Origin: Loktanella sp. D2R18
Lineage (GTDB): Bacteria > Pseudomonadota > Alphaproteobacteria > Rhodobacterales > Rhodobacteraceae
Assembly: GCF_003318235.1 (NCBI RefSeq)
Contig: NZ_QOCG01000009.1
Location: 1-64,000, forward strand
Length of the DNA: 64,000 nt
Direction: 5' to 3'
The position numbers and the translations under genes were made by a program. This document shows, in pieces, positions 56,169 to 64,000 of the stretch. A model generated the notes under the pieces. The model was not told where the DNA came from. It worked only from the letters and a program-made list of their open reading frames with translations, and searched no databases. Numbering within the stretch: position 1 is the first letter of the stretch; each line of letters opens with the position of its first letter.

Positions 56169-58822
56169 TTCAAGTTCTCCAATATAGATTTCGCCGCTTC
56201 AATTGCAGCCGTCGCATTATCAGCAGATGCACCGCCGCCTTGGGCCATATCGGGGCGGCCGCCGCCACCTTTACCGCCCAGTTCAGGGGTCACGGCGCGC
56301 AAAATATCCACCGCTGACACACGGTCGGTCAAATCTTTGGACACGCCCACGGCGACTGCGGCCTTGCCGCCAGTATCCGCGATCAGCAAGACAGCGCCGC
56401 TTCCCATCGCCGTTTTCATATCGTCGATTAACGCGGGTAAGTCTTTGCCAGTCACACCTTGAAGAACCTGCGCTTGGAACGGCACGCCGTTGATCGTTTC
56501 TGCCGGCGCAGCCTCGGCAGCCCCGCCGCCCATCGCCACTTCGCGGCGCAACTGCGCGACCTCATTGGCCAATGCTTTGCGTTCCTCCATCAAGGCTTTG
56601 ACACGGTCGGCAACTTCGGAGGATGGCGCCTTCAAAACAGCCGCAGTCGCCGCTAACCCGGCATCTTGGCCGCGCAAATAGTCTAACGCCGCCTGCCCGG
56701 TTAATGCTTCGATCCTGCGCACGCCCGCACTAGACGCGCTATCACCCAACGCAACAAATACACCAATTTCGCCAAGCTGCTTCACATGGGTTCCGCCGCA
56801 AAGTTCAAGTGAATATGTATCACCAGATGTCCCCTTGCCAGATCCGTCTTGACGGCCCATCGATACAACGCGGACCTCATCGCCGTATTTCTCACCGAAC
56901 AACGCTTGCGCCCCCAAGGCGCGCGCATCATCCGGCGTCATGATCCGTGTTTCGACAGCCGTGTTTTGGCGGATCACCGCGTTCACATCGCGCTCTACCT
57001 GTGCCAGTTCATCGACAGTCAGCGCTTTGGTATGGCTAAAATCAAACCGCAAACGATCTGGCGCATTCAGCGATCCACGCTGCGCGATATGATCACCCAG
57101 AACTTCGCGTAAGGCTTCGTTCAGCAGGTGCGTGGCCGAATGATTGGCCTGAATTGTATCGCGGCGGGCCTGATCAACAGCCAGCGCAGCACCCTGCCCG
57201 ACATTGATAGTGCCAGAAATCACTTTAGCAAAGTGGATATAGACACCTTCAACCTTTTTGGTGTCGGTGATTTCGACCGTGCCCGTATCGGTAGTCAGCT
57301 GCCCAGCATCGCCGACTTGCCCCCCGGATTCAGCATAGAACGGGGTTTGGTTCAATACGATCTGGACTGCACCATCCGTGCTATCGACCATGCCGCCATC
57401 AGCGACCAGCGCCACAATCTGCCCTTCAGCGGTTGTCGTGTCATAGCCTAGAAAATCTGTGGCACCGTGTTGATCAGCCACGTCGAACCAAATGGTGCTA
57501 TCTGCGGCCTCTCCAGTGCCGGACCATGCGGCGCGGGCTTTGGCCTTTTGCGCAGCCATTGCGGTGTCGAACCCGTCTGTGTCCACGGCAACACCACGTT
57601 CACGCAGCGCATCTTGGGTCAGGTCTAGCGGGAAGCCGTAGGTGTCATAGAGCTTAAATGCGGCCTCACCCGGAAGCGCATCACCCTCAGCAAGCCCAGA
57701 AACCTCCTCATCGAGCAGTTTCAATCCGCGATCCAGCGTTTGTTTAAACCGGACTTCTTCATTCAGCAGCGTTTCTTCGATCAAACGCTGACCTTGGCCC
57801 AGCTCAGGATAGGCAGCACCCATCTGTTGCACCAAGGCCGGAACCAGTTGATGCATCACCGGGTCTTTCGCGCCAAGCAGATGCGCATGGCGCATCGCGC
57901 GGCGCATAATGCGGCGCAGCACATAGCCGCGCCCTTCGTTCGACGGTAACACACCTTCGGCAATCAAGAATGATGTGGACCGCAAGTGGTCCGCAATCAC
58001 GCGGTGGTGCGTGATGATGTTTTCATCTGTACCGGTCGATGTTGCATTGGCAGAGGCATCGACCAGCGCTTTCATCAGATCAGTTTCAAAGACGTTGTTG
58101 GTGCCTTGCAGTAGCGACGAAATACGTTCCAGCCCCATGCCGGTGTCGATTGATTGCTTGGGCAGCGGTTTCATTGTTCCGTCTTCGAATTGCTCGTTTT
58201 GCATGAAAACGAGGTTCCAAATTTCGATAAAGCGGTCGCCATCTTCCTCGGGCGATCCCGGAGGGCCGCCCCAAATATCTTCGCCGTGGTCAAAGAAAAT
58301 CTCGGTGCATGGGCCGCAGGGTCCGGTTGGCCCCATCCGCCAGAAATTGTCATCCGTCGGAATACGAATGATCCGTTCGTCCGGCAAGCCGGCGACCTTC
58401 TTCCAAAGGTCTGCGGCTTCATCATCGGTATGGTAAACGGTCACCAGCAATTTATCAGCCGGAATGTCCAATTCTTTGGTCACCATTTCCCACGCATATG
58501 GGATCGCCTGTTCTTTGAAATAGTCGCCAAAGCTAAAATTGCCGAGCATCTCAAAAAATGTCAGGTGGCGCGCGGTCATGCCCACGTTATCAAGATCATT
58601 GTGCTTACCGCCAGCACGTACACATTTTTGGCTAGTCGTCGCGCGGGTGTAATCGCGGTTATCAACGCCAGTAAAACAGTTCTTAAACTGCACCATGCCT
58701 GAGTTGGTAAACATCAGCGTCGGATCGTTGCGCGGTACAAGCGGACTTGACGCGACAACCTCGTGGCCCTGTTTGCTAAAATAGTTAAGATAGGTGGATC
58801 GAATTTCAGCAAGGCTTGTCAT
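56165..58822 (-). CDS. alaS: alanyl-tRNA synthetase
   Basis: 885 residues. Class II catalytic core at the N-terminus ([38 protein letters not shown]), editing domain with HSATHLL and CGGTHV, and a C-Ala domain ending at [13 protein letters not shown]. It charges tRNA(Ala) and clears mischarged Ser/Gly. It shares a transcript with DUF1330 and the sulfotransferase. A free-standing AlaX lies at 2218. Confidence 0.97.
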   Translation of the reverse strand: MTSLAEIRSTYLNYFSKQGHEVVASSPLVPRNDPTLMFTNSGMVQFKNCFTGVDNRDYTRATTSQKCVRAGGKHNDLDNVGMTARHLTFFEMLGNFSFGDYFKEQAIPYAWEMVTKELDIPADKLLVTVYHTDDEAADLWKKVAGLPDERIIRIPTDDNFWRMGPTGPCGPCTEIFFDHGEDIWGGPPGSPEEDGDRFIEIWNLVFMQNEQFEDGTMKPLPKQSIDTGMGLERISSLLQGTNNVFETDLMKALVDASANATSTGTDENIITHHRVIADHLRSTSFLIAEGVLPSNEGRGYVLRRIMRRAMRHAHLLGAKDPVMHQLVPALVQQMGAAYPELGQGQRLIEETLLNEEVRFKQTLDRGLKLLDEEVSGLAEGDALPGEAAFKLYDTYGFPLDLTQDALRERGVAVDTDGFDTAMAAQKAKARAAWSGTGEAADSTIWFDVADQHGATDFLGYDTTTAEGQIVALVADGGMVDSTDGAVQIVLNQTPFYAESGGQVGDAGQLTTDTGTVEITDTKKVEGVYIHFAKVISGTINVGQGAALAVDQARRDTIQANHSATHLLNEALREVLGDHIAQRGSLNAPDRLRFDFSHTKALTVDELAQVERDVNAVIRQNTAVETRIMTPDDARALGAQALFGEKYGDEVRVVSMGRQDGSGKGTSGDTYSLELCGGTHVKQLGEIGVFVALGDSASSAGVRRIEALTGQAALDYLRGQDAGLAATAAVLKAPSSEVADRVKALMEERKALANEVAQLRREVAMGGGAAEAAPAETINGVPFQAQVLQGVTGKDLPALIDDMKTAMGSGAVLLIADTGGKAAVAVGVSKDLTDRVSAVDILRAVTPELGGKGGGGRPDMAQGGGASADNATAAIEAAKSILENLK

Positions 58823-58930
58823 GGCGGGCTCTCATATATGCGTCATATTGCAAGCAGAAATAGCCGTGCACCCGCCCACTGTCCACAGGGCGCGCAATAT
58901 CTTATCACGGATGCATCACTGAAATGTAAA

Positions 58931-58954
58931 AAGGCGCCGCAAACGCAGCGCCTT
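58931..58954 (-). terminator. intrinsic terminator after recA
   Basis: AAGGCGC and GCGCCTT flank a 10-nt loop, followed on the minus strand by a TTTTT tract. It separates recA from alaS. Confidence 0.85.
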
Positions 58955-58978
58955 CTAAATCAAATGTGTCGAGCCTCT

Positions 58979-60055
58979 TTAGATTTCGACCAGATCATCA
59001 TCATCCGCGCCACCGGCGGCACCGGTTGAATCCAACCCATGCGCCGCACGAATTTTATCTTCGATCTCTTCGGCCACGGCGGGATTCTCGCGTAAGAAGC
59101 TTTTAGAGTTTTCGCGCCCCTGTCCCATACGTTCATCGCCATAGCTGAACCATGCGCCAGATTTTTCGACAACACCTGCTTTGACGCCCAGGTCAAGCAG
59201 TTCGCCCATCTTTGAAATACCTTCGCCATACATGATGTCGAATTCCACCTGCTTAAACGGAGGCGCCACCTTGTTTTTAACGACTTTCACGCGGGTCGCG
59301 TTCCCGACGATTTCATCACGGTCTTTGATCGCGCCAATGCGGCGAATATCCAAACGCACGGATGCGTAGAATTTCAACGCGTTCCCGCCTGTTGTCGTCT
59401 CGGGCGATCCAAACATGACACCAATTTTCATCCGAATTTGGTTAATAAAGATCACCATGCAACCCGAACGGTTGATAGAACCGGTCAATTTACGCATTGC
59501 CTGCGACATCAAACGCGCATGCACGCCAACACTACTGTCGCCCATATCGCCTTCAAGCTCTGACTTTGGGGTCAGCGCGGCAACAGAATCGACTACAACC
59601 AGTGACACCGCGTTTGAACGCACCAACGTGTCCACGATCTCCAGCGCCTGCTCGCCTGTGTCGGGCTGGGAAATCAGCAATTCATCAAGGTTAACACCTA
59701 GCTTCTTTGCATATTGCGGGTCCAGCGCGTGTTCCGCATCGACAAAGGCGCAAACGCCGCCTTTTTTCTGCTCTTCTGCAATCGCGTGAAGCGTCAATGT
59801 CGTTTTACCAGATGATTCTGGGCCGTAAATTTCGATCACACGCCCTTTGGGCAAGCCGCCAATGCCGAGCGCGATATCCAACCCTAGCGACCCGGTTGAT
59901 GTCGCCTCGATATCGGCCATCTTGTTATCGCCGCCGAGCTTCATAATAGAGCCCTTACCGAACTGTCGTTCGATCTGTGCCAGCGCGCTTTCGAGCGCTT
60001 TTTCCTTGTCTGCGGTTTTCTTATCTGCCATTTTGAGAAGCTCTGCCGTTGCCAT
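58979..60055 (-). CDS. recA: recombinase RecA
   Basis: 358 residues. Walker [11 protein letters not shown], the loop region [17 protein letters not shown] (read with preceding TTGGN) and the N-terminal [19 protein letters not shown] are canonical. RecA drives homologous recombination and LexA cleavage. ATG 60055 (MATAELLKM) is the family start. An SOS box lies 50 bp upstream. Confidence 0.97.
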   Translation of the reverse strand: MATAELLKMADKKTADKEKALESALAQIERQFGKGSIMKLGGDNKMADIEATSTGSLGLDIALGIGGLPKGRVIEIYGPESSGKTTLTLHAIAEEQKKGGVCAFVDAEHALDPQYAKKLGVNLDELLISQPDTGEQALEIVDTLVRSNAVSLVVVDSVAALTPKSELEGDMGDSSVGVHARLMSQAMRKLTGSINRSGCMVIFINQIRMKIGVMFGSPETTTGGNALKFYASVRLDIRRIGAIKDRDEIVGNATRVKVVKNKVAPPFKQVEFDIMYGEGISKMGELLDLGVKAGVVEKSGAWFSYGDERMGQGRENSKSFLRENPAVAEEIEDKIRAAHGLDSTGAAGGADDDDLVEI

Positions 60056-60104
60056 GTTTCCAACCCTTATTTCACGCGCCCGCCGGGGCAGCAATCACTG
60101 CTTT

Positions 60105-60119
60105 GTTCTTTTTATGTTC
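60105..60119 (+). promoter_or_regulatory. LexA (SOS) box of recA
   Basis: GTTC-TTTTTAT-GTTC is an exact alphaproteobacterial SOS box, read on the plus strand (GAAC-N7-GAAC in the recA direction), 50 bp before the recA start. Confidence 0.88.
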
Positions 60120-60248
60120 TCAACATACATGAGATCAAAATAGGAACATTGCAACTAAAATTTTCCTTTGAACAGATTTGACGAGAGTGGTTAAAAATGT
60201 GTTGATGCCGTATAGTTTTAAACGTTCTCACTAAGGATCACCGCATAA

Positions 60249-60845
60249 ATGCTTGTCTTTGCAAAAGAAAAACTGGTTATCCTTGCGGTCCCAAAAACCG
60301 GCAGCACGGCGCTATCTGCGGCACTTGCGCCGCGCGCCTCTATTGTTATGCGCAGCCCACCTGCCGTGAAACACACGCCAATGCGTCGCTATCACCGATT
60401 CTTGCGCCTGTTTGTCGAACAATCATTGGGCAGCACACCGGAAATCATGGCGATTGTCAGAAACCCGATCGACTGGCTCGGCAGTTGGTATCGTTACCGT
60501 TCACGCGATGCCTTACGTGGTCATGAAAACAGCACCCTGAGTGTCAGCTTCGATGATTTTGTGCTGGAATACTGCAAAGGCAAGCCGGCGCCATTTGCCG
60601 CGCTTGGATCACAGGCCAAGTTTGTCCGCCTCAATGACGGTCAGATTGGCGTAGATCATCTGTTCAGATACGAAGCACAAGACAAGATTGGAAAGTTCTT
60701 GAAAGACCGTTTTGGTGGGGCAATCGATTTGCCGCGCAAAAACGTCTCACCTCGGATGGAGCTTGCGCTTTCGCAAGAAGTTTCAGCCCGATTGCACGCG
60801 AAGCGCCCCGAAGAATTTGAAACTTGGGAACAAGCGCAACCGTGA
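60249..60845 (+). CDS. short sulfotransferase-like protein
   Basis: 198 residues with the PAPS loop in VILAVPKTGSTALSAALA and a downstream IMAIVRNPIDWLGSWYRY that fits the 3'-phosphate motif. It is shorter than the usual 250-330 residues. The acceptor is unknown. It is convergent with rlmE, with stops touching. It may act on a surface sugar or small molecule; this is inference. Confidence 0.75.
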   Translation: MLVFAKEKLVILAVPKTGSTALSAALAPRASIVMRSPPAVKHTPMRRYHRFLRLFVEQSLGSTPEIMAIVRNPIDWLGSWYRYRSRDALRGHENSTLSVSFDDFVLEYCKGKPAPFAALGSQAKFVRLNDGQIGVDHLFRYEAQDKIGKFLKDRFGGAIDLPRKNVSPRMELALSQEVSARLHAKRPEEFETWEQAQP

Positions 60846-61577
60846 TCAGTCTTCTTCGGAGGGACGCCCTTTAAAACCGGTCGCAACGACAAATTTTTCT
60901 GAACTGTCAGACCGCGACGCCGGTGGTTTCACGTGCGAAACTTTGGTAAAGTTCATCCGGAGAAGCTTTTGCAAATCAGCCTCTGCCCCACCAGCCAGCA
61001 CTTTGGCGACGAATGTGCCGCCCTCATTCAGAACATCAAATGCGAAATAGGCGGCCGCCTCGCACAGGGTCATGATCCGCAGGTGGTCGGTTTGTTTGTG
61101 CCCAGAGGCAGACGCCGCCATGTCAGACATCACAACATCGGCAGGCCCACCAAGCCATCCCATGACCTTTTTGTCGGCGTCATCTTCTAGAAAATCAAGC
61201 TGATGCACCTCGGCGCCCGCAATCGGTTCGACTTCTTGCAGATCGACACCCAGCACATAGCCCTGCGCCTTGCTTTTACGTTCGCCTAAAGTATTCGCGC
61301 GTTTTACGGCCACCTGCAACCAGCCGCCCGGCGCACAGCCAAGATCGACAATCCGCGCGCCCGGCACGAGGAACCGGAACTTGTCGTCAAGTTCCAAAAT
61401 CTTATAGGCCGCGCGCCCACGATAGCCATCAGCCTGCGCACGTTTAACATACGGATCATTCAACTGCCGCTGCAACCACAGCGTCGAGCTTATCTTGCGC
61501 CCTTTTGCTGTCTTTACCTTAACAGTCAGATCGCGTTGCCCGCGTCCGGATGAGTTTTTTGTTGTTTTCTTGGCCAT
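60846..61577 (-). CDS. rlmE: 23S rRNA 2'-O-ribose methyltransferase RlmE (FtsJ/RrmJ)
   Basis: 243 residues. SAM-binding [14 protein letters not shown], catalytic Lys-Asp-Lys-Glu elements ([39 protein letters not shown]) match RlmE, which methylates U2552. The N-terminal 30 residues are basic. It lies 15 bp after ppx. Confidence 0.95.
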   Translation of the reverse strand: MAKKTTKNSSGRGQRDLTVKVKTAKGRKISSTLWLQRQLNDPYVKRAQADGYRGRAAYKILELDDKFRFLVPGARIVDLGCAPGGWLQVAVKRANTLGERKSKAQGYVLGVDLQEVEPIAGAEVHQLDFLEDDADKKVMGWLGGPADVVMSDMAASASGHKQTDHLRIMTLCEAAAYFAFDVLNEGGTFVAKVLAGGAEADLQKLLRMNFTKVSHVKPPASRSDSSEKFVVATGFKGRPSEED

Positions 61578-61592
61578 ACCACTGCCTATCGC

Positions 61593-62705
61593 TTAAAACG
61601 GCGCATCTTCCAAGACCCCATCTGCCGACATTTGCGCATAAAGAAGCCCTTCGCGCAGCCCGCGATCCGCCACAGATAGCCGATCGGTCGGCCAAAGCCG
61701 CATCAACGCCTGCAAAATGGCGGAGCCTGACATGATCAGCGCCTGCCGGTCCTTGCCAATACGCGGGTCTGCACGTCTGCCAATCGGGCCAAGCGACAAG
61801 TAATCCCGGATCACCGTGTCGATCTGGTCAGATGTCATGCGCAGCCCGTCAACCTTGGTCCGGTCATAGCGTTTAAGCCCCAGGTGGCTGGCCGCAACCG
61901 TTGTCACCGTGCCGCTGGTGCCGATGATTTGGAACCCTTCGCGGGCTTGCGTCGCAGCATAGGGTGAAAATTCTTCAAGGTTTTCTTCAAAAAACCAGCT
62001 CATCAACGCGAAACGCGCAGCATCATCTTCGACATCCGCAAATTGATCACGAAGTGTCGCAACGCCGAGTGGCACAGAAATCCAATCCACAACTTTAGCC
62101 GCTGCAAACGGCCCCGGATCAGATTTAAACCCGGCGTGTAAGCGCATGATTGCGCGAGGCCTTTCGCGTTTTGGGACCTTGGTTAAATCGATCCAAACCA
62201 GTTCAGTCGACCCGCCGCCAATGTCGACGACAAGCAGCTGTTCTGTGTTCACGCTGACCAGTGGCGCACAGGAAATCACCGCAAGCCGTGCTTCTTCTTC
62301 GGGCTTAATAATTTCAAGCTTCAACCCGGTCTCGCGCCGCACCTGAGCGATAAAATTGCTACCGTTTTGCGCGCGCCGGCAGGCTTCTGTCGCCACAAGC
62401 CGCATATGTTTGACGCCATGTCGCTTCAGTTTTTCACGACAAATCCGCATCGCAGATACTGTACGATTCATCGAGGCGCGCGATAGCCGCCCTGTGCTTT
62501 CTAGCCCATGCCCAAGTTGCACAGACTTTGAAAAGCTATCTACCACATGAAATTGGCTGCCCTTCGGTTGGGCAATCAACATGCGACAGCTATTTGTGCC
62601 TAAATCCAATGCCGCATAAAGCGACGCCGGATCAGGCGATTTTGGCGCGGGGGTTACGACCGCTTTGGGGAACGCGCCCGCACCTTTGGGACGCTTGGGC
62701 GCCAT
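61593..62705 (-). CDS. Ppx/GppA family phosphatase
   Basis: 370 residues of the actin-like ASKHA fold. YAALDLGTNSCRMLIAQP and VVDIGGGSTELVWIDL are the two phosphate-binding motifs. The enzyme may be an exopolyphosphatase or guanosine pentaphosphatase; the C-terminal HD-like domain of long Ppx is absent. The pairing with rlmE is common in Rhodobacteraceae. Confidence 0.9.
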   Translation of the reverse strand: MAPKRPKGAGAFPKAVVTPAPKSPDPASLYAALDLGTNSCRMLIAQPKGSQFHVVDSFSKSVQLGHGLESTGRLSRASMNRTVSAMRICREKLKRHGVKHMRLVATEACRRAQNGSNFIAQVRRETGLKLEIIKPEEEARLAVISCAPLVSVNTEQLLVVDIGGGSTELVWIDLTKVPKRERPRAIMRLHAGFKSDPGPFAAAKVVDWISVPLGVATLRDQFADVEDDAARFALMSWFFEENLEEFSPYAATQAREGFQIIGTSGTVTTVAASHLGLKRYDRTKVDGLRMTSDQIDTVIRDYLSLGPIGRRADPRIGKDRQALIMSGSAILQALMRLWPTDRLSVADRGLREGLLYAQMSADGVLEDAPF

Positions 62706-62999
62706 GATACACGCCCTCCATTTCGAGTTATCCCCAAGCTAGGCCGCGATGGGCGCAGGCGCAAGGGGCGTCGACCTATTGTGATCAGTTTCATGGGCTG
62801 GGCATCGCGTGATGCAGCCCCTATCTGAATTGCATACATCTGAAACATGAAAATTATGACCATGCCGCCCACTGGCCCGCGCGTGCCCTGCGGGTTAGCA
62901 AAGGTCGGTCGCTCAATGCGTCTGCGATGTCGAAAACCGACATTGTGGATGCATTTCGAGTGCTAGAACCGAAGTAACACAACAAGGGGAATCACCCAC
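62706..62999. other. intergenic region upstream of the virulence-factor gene
   Basis: 294 bp between divergent genes. Several short complementary segments occur (for example CCCGC and GCGGG near 62877-62895, and GTCGG with CCGAC further right), but no riboswitch class or RNA gene was recognised. Confidence 0.5.
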
Positions 63000-63296
63000 A
63001 TGCCCGATGTCACCATAGTCTATTGGCGCGATATGCCCGCCCAAGTCATCGTTGGCCGTGGGCGCAAAGGCGCGAAAATGCCGCTACCAGAGCGGTTTGA
63101 GCAAGCCATCGACCGTGCTGCAATGAAGTCAGGCGCGGCTGAGTCAGATGATTATTTGGCCGGTTTCCGCAAAGCCGCCCCCTACCCGGTTGATGGCACC
63201 CCGCAAGAGGCCGCCGAAGCCGAAGCAACCCGCATTGATACTGAGTTCGACCAAACCCGTCTAAAAACCCTGATCGCAAACGACGGTTGGGCTTGA
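63000..63296 (+). CDS. virulence-factor family small protein (PF13769-like)
   Basis: 98 residues starting VTIVYWRDMPAQVIVGRGR. The protein resembles the conserved small 'virulence factor' family found beside MetF-like and corrinoid genes in Rhodobacteraceae. AAGGGGA precedes the ATG. Function unknown; the name is historical. It is followed 29 bp later by the MetF-like gene. Confidence 0.75.
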   Translation: MPDVTIVYWRDMPAQVIVGRGRKGAKMPLPERFEQAIDRAAMKSGAAESDDYLAGFRKAAPYPVDGTPQEAAEAEATRIDTEFDQTRLKTLIANDGWA

Positions 63297-63325
63297 CCCC
63301 TTTTACCCGCATATCGGAGATCGCC

Positions 63326-64000
63326 ATGTCGCTGCTGCCCTTTCTGAAACGCAAAGATGCCACTTCTACGGGGGAAAACCCTGATATCGCGGCGTTCTTG
63401 CAAGACTATTCAATCGAGGTCATGCCGCGCACGGCCGAAAAGGTCGACGATTTCAAAGACTACCTGCCCGCTGGCACCCGGGTCTACATTGCCCATATCG
63501 ACGGCACACCGATTGAGGACATGGTTGCGACAGCCAAACGGCTTGCCGATGACGGCTACCGTGTCATGCCCCATTTTCCAGCGCGGATCATCGCGGACAA
63601 GGTAGAGCTGGCGGAGTGGATCGCACGTTATCAAGGCGAAGCGGGTGTCGATCAGGCCCTGCTATTGGCTGGTGGCGTTGCGCAGCCAAAAGGCGACTTT
63701 CATAGTTCAATGCAGTTGATGGAAACCGGGCTGTTTGGTGATTTCAAACGCTTGCATGTTGCGGGACACCCCGAAGGCAACCGCGATATTGACAAAGACG
63801 GCAGTGATCACAACGTGATGGAAGCGCTGCGTTGGAAACAACGGTTCTCTGAGACAACAAGTGCTGAGATGGCGCTTGCGACGCAATTTGCCTTTGAAGC
63901 CAAGCCAATCATCGCTTGGGCCGATGCGCTACGCGATGCTGGCATCACGATCCCGGTCCATATTGGCATCGCAGGCCCGGCCAAGTTGCAAACCCTGATC
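63326..64000 (+). CDS. methylenetetrahydrofolate reductase-like protein, partial
   Basis: The first 225 residues of a TIM-barrel protein of the MetF family run off the right edge. Seen: YSIEVMPRTAEKVDDF, TRVYIAHIDG, MPHFPARII, LLLAGGVAQPKGDF, LHVAGHPEGNRDID and IIAWADALRDAGITIPVHIG. MetF makes methyl-THF, the methyl donor for the split methionine synthase. The partial length prevents checking the C-terminus. Confidence 0.88.
   Translation, partial: MSLLPFLKRKDATSTGENPDIAAFLQDYSIEVMPRTAEKVDDFKDYLPAGTRVYIAHIDGTPIEDMVATAKRLADDGYRVMPHFPARIIADKVELAEWIARYQGEAGVDQALLLAGGVAQPKGDFHSSMQLMETGLFGDFKRLHVAGHPEGNRDIDKDGSDHNVMEALRWKQRFSETTSAEMALATQFAFEAKPIIAWADALRDAGITIPVHIGIAGPAKLQTLI

Noticed and set aside
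62706..62999. Possible cobalamin or SAM/SAH riboswitch before the virulence-factor gene
   Set aside because: A short gcccactg stretch resembles a B12-box fragment, but the other conserved riboswitch elements were not found.

Overview
The window looks like a chromosomal segment of an alphaproteobacterium of the family Rhodobacteraceae (Roseobacter group; no genus can be assigned from the sequence). The evidence is a circularly permuted two-piece tmRNA, a trgA-trgB-cysK locus, an ImuA-ImuB-DnaE2 mutasome with GTTC-N7-GTTC SOS boxes, an alpha-type SspB, an FnrL-type box before hemN, BmtB and corrinoid proteins of a split methionine synthase, and the gene order purM-purN-rnd-sufE. Base composition is moderate, in the mid-50s % GC by eye. 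Most genes are core metabolism and information processing. The only mobile DNA seen is an IS3-family transposase remnant at the left edge, next to a tRNA-Ser.

Layout. 1-440: IS3 remnant and tRNA-Ser(GGA). 440-7855: an AI-2E family transporter, then a minus-strand run trgA-trgB-cysK-mscS-alaX-M35 peptidase with overlapping or near-touching ends. 8140-11095: a DinB-like protein, acuI and photolyase (minus). 11284-14264: copper delivery genes (DUF2946-like, PCu(A)C, SCO), then hemN behind an FNR-like box. 14269-15123: a beta-barrel gene. 15330-15631: ssrA (tmRNA). 15776-18336: chrB-chrA and sspB. 18407-20182: fumC with two tiny overlapping genes. 20638-24087: P450, membrane hydrolase and ccdA. 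24192-27142: tusA and rne, facing each other across a terminator. 27600-30697: dctB and dctD. 30743-32446: purC-purS-purQ. 32712-35562: a frameshifted MprF-like gene and bmtB. 35559-40793: imuA-imuB-dnaE2. 40960-43675: corrinoid protein, a small membrane protein, DUF1638 and a Hint-domain protein. 43664-46966: purM-purN-rnd-sufE. 47256-49368: tRNA(CAT), a DUF1275 protein, an orphan coding remnant and an outer-membrane barrel. 49624-54786: icd, YitT, a TbpB-like lipoprotein, an SMR pump and typA. 54853-62705: alaS-DUF1330-sulfotransferase, recA, a second sulfotransferase, rlmE and ppx. 63000-64000: a virulence-factor family protein and the start of a MetF-like gene.

Links between genes. tmRNA appends a degradation tag that the nearby sspB product would deliver to ClpXP. 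recA and imuABC carry matching SOS boxes. bmtB, the corrinoid protein and the MetF-like gene supply separate parts of one cobalamin methionine-synthesis route. PCu(A)C and SCO deliver copper to cytochrome oxidase, and HemN supplies haem under low oxygen.

The least ordinary observations are a DctD-like regulator without its GAFTGA loop, an MprF-like gene broken exactly at a G7 tract, a tellurite-type operon extended by a mechanosensitive channel and AlaX, and a perfect 15-bp inverted repeat before an orphan Hint-domain gene. I found no CRISPR array, prophage or defence island, and no clearly new multi-gene system.
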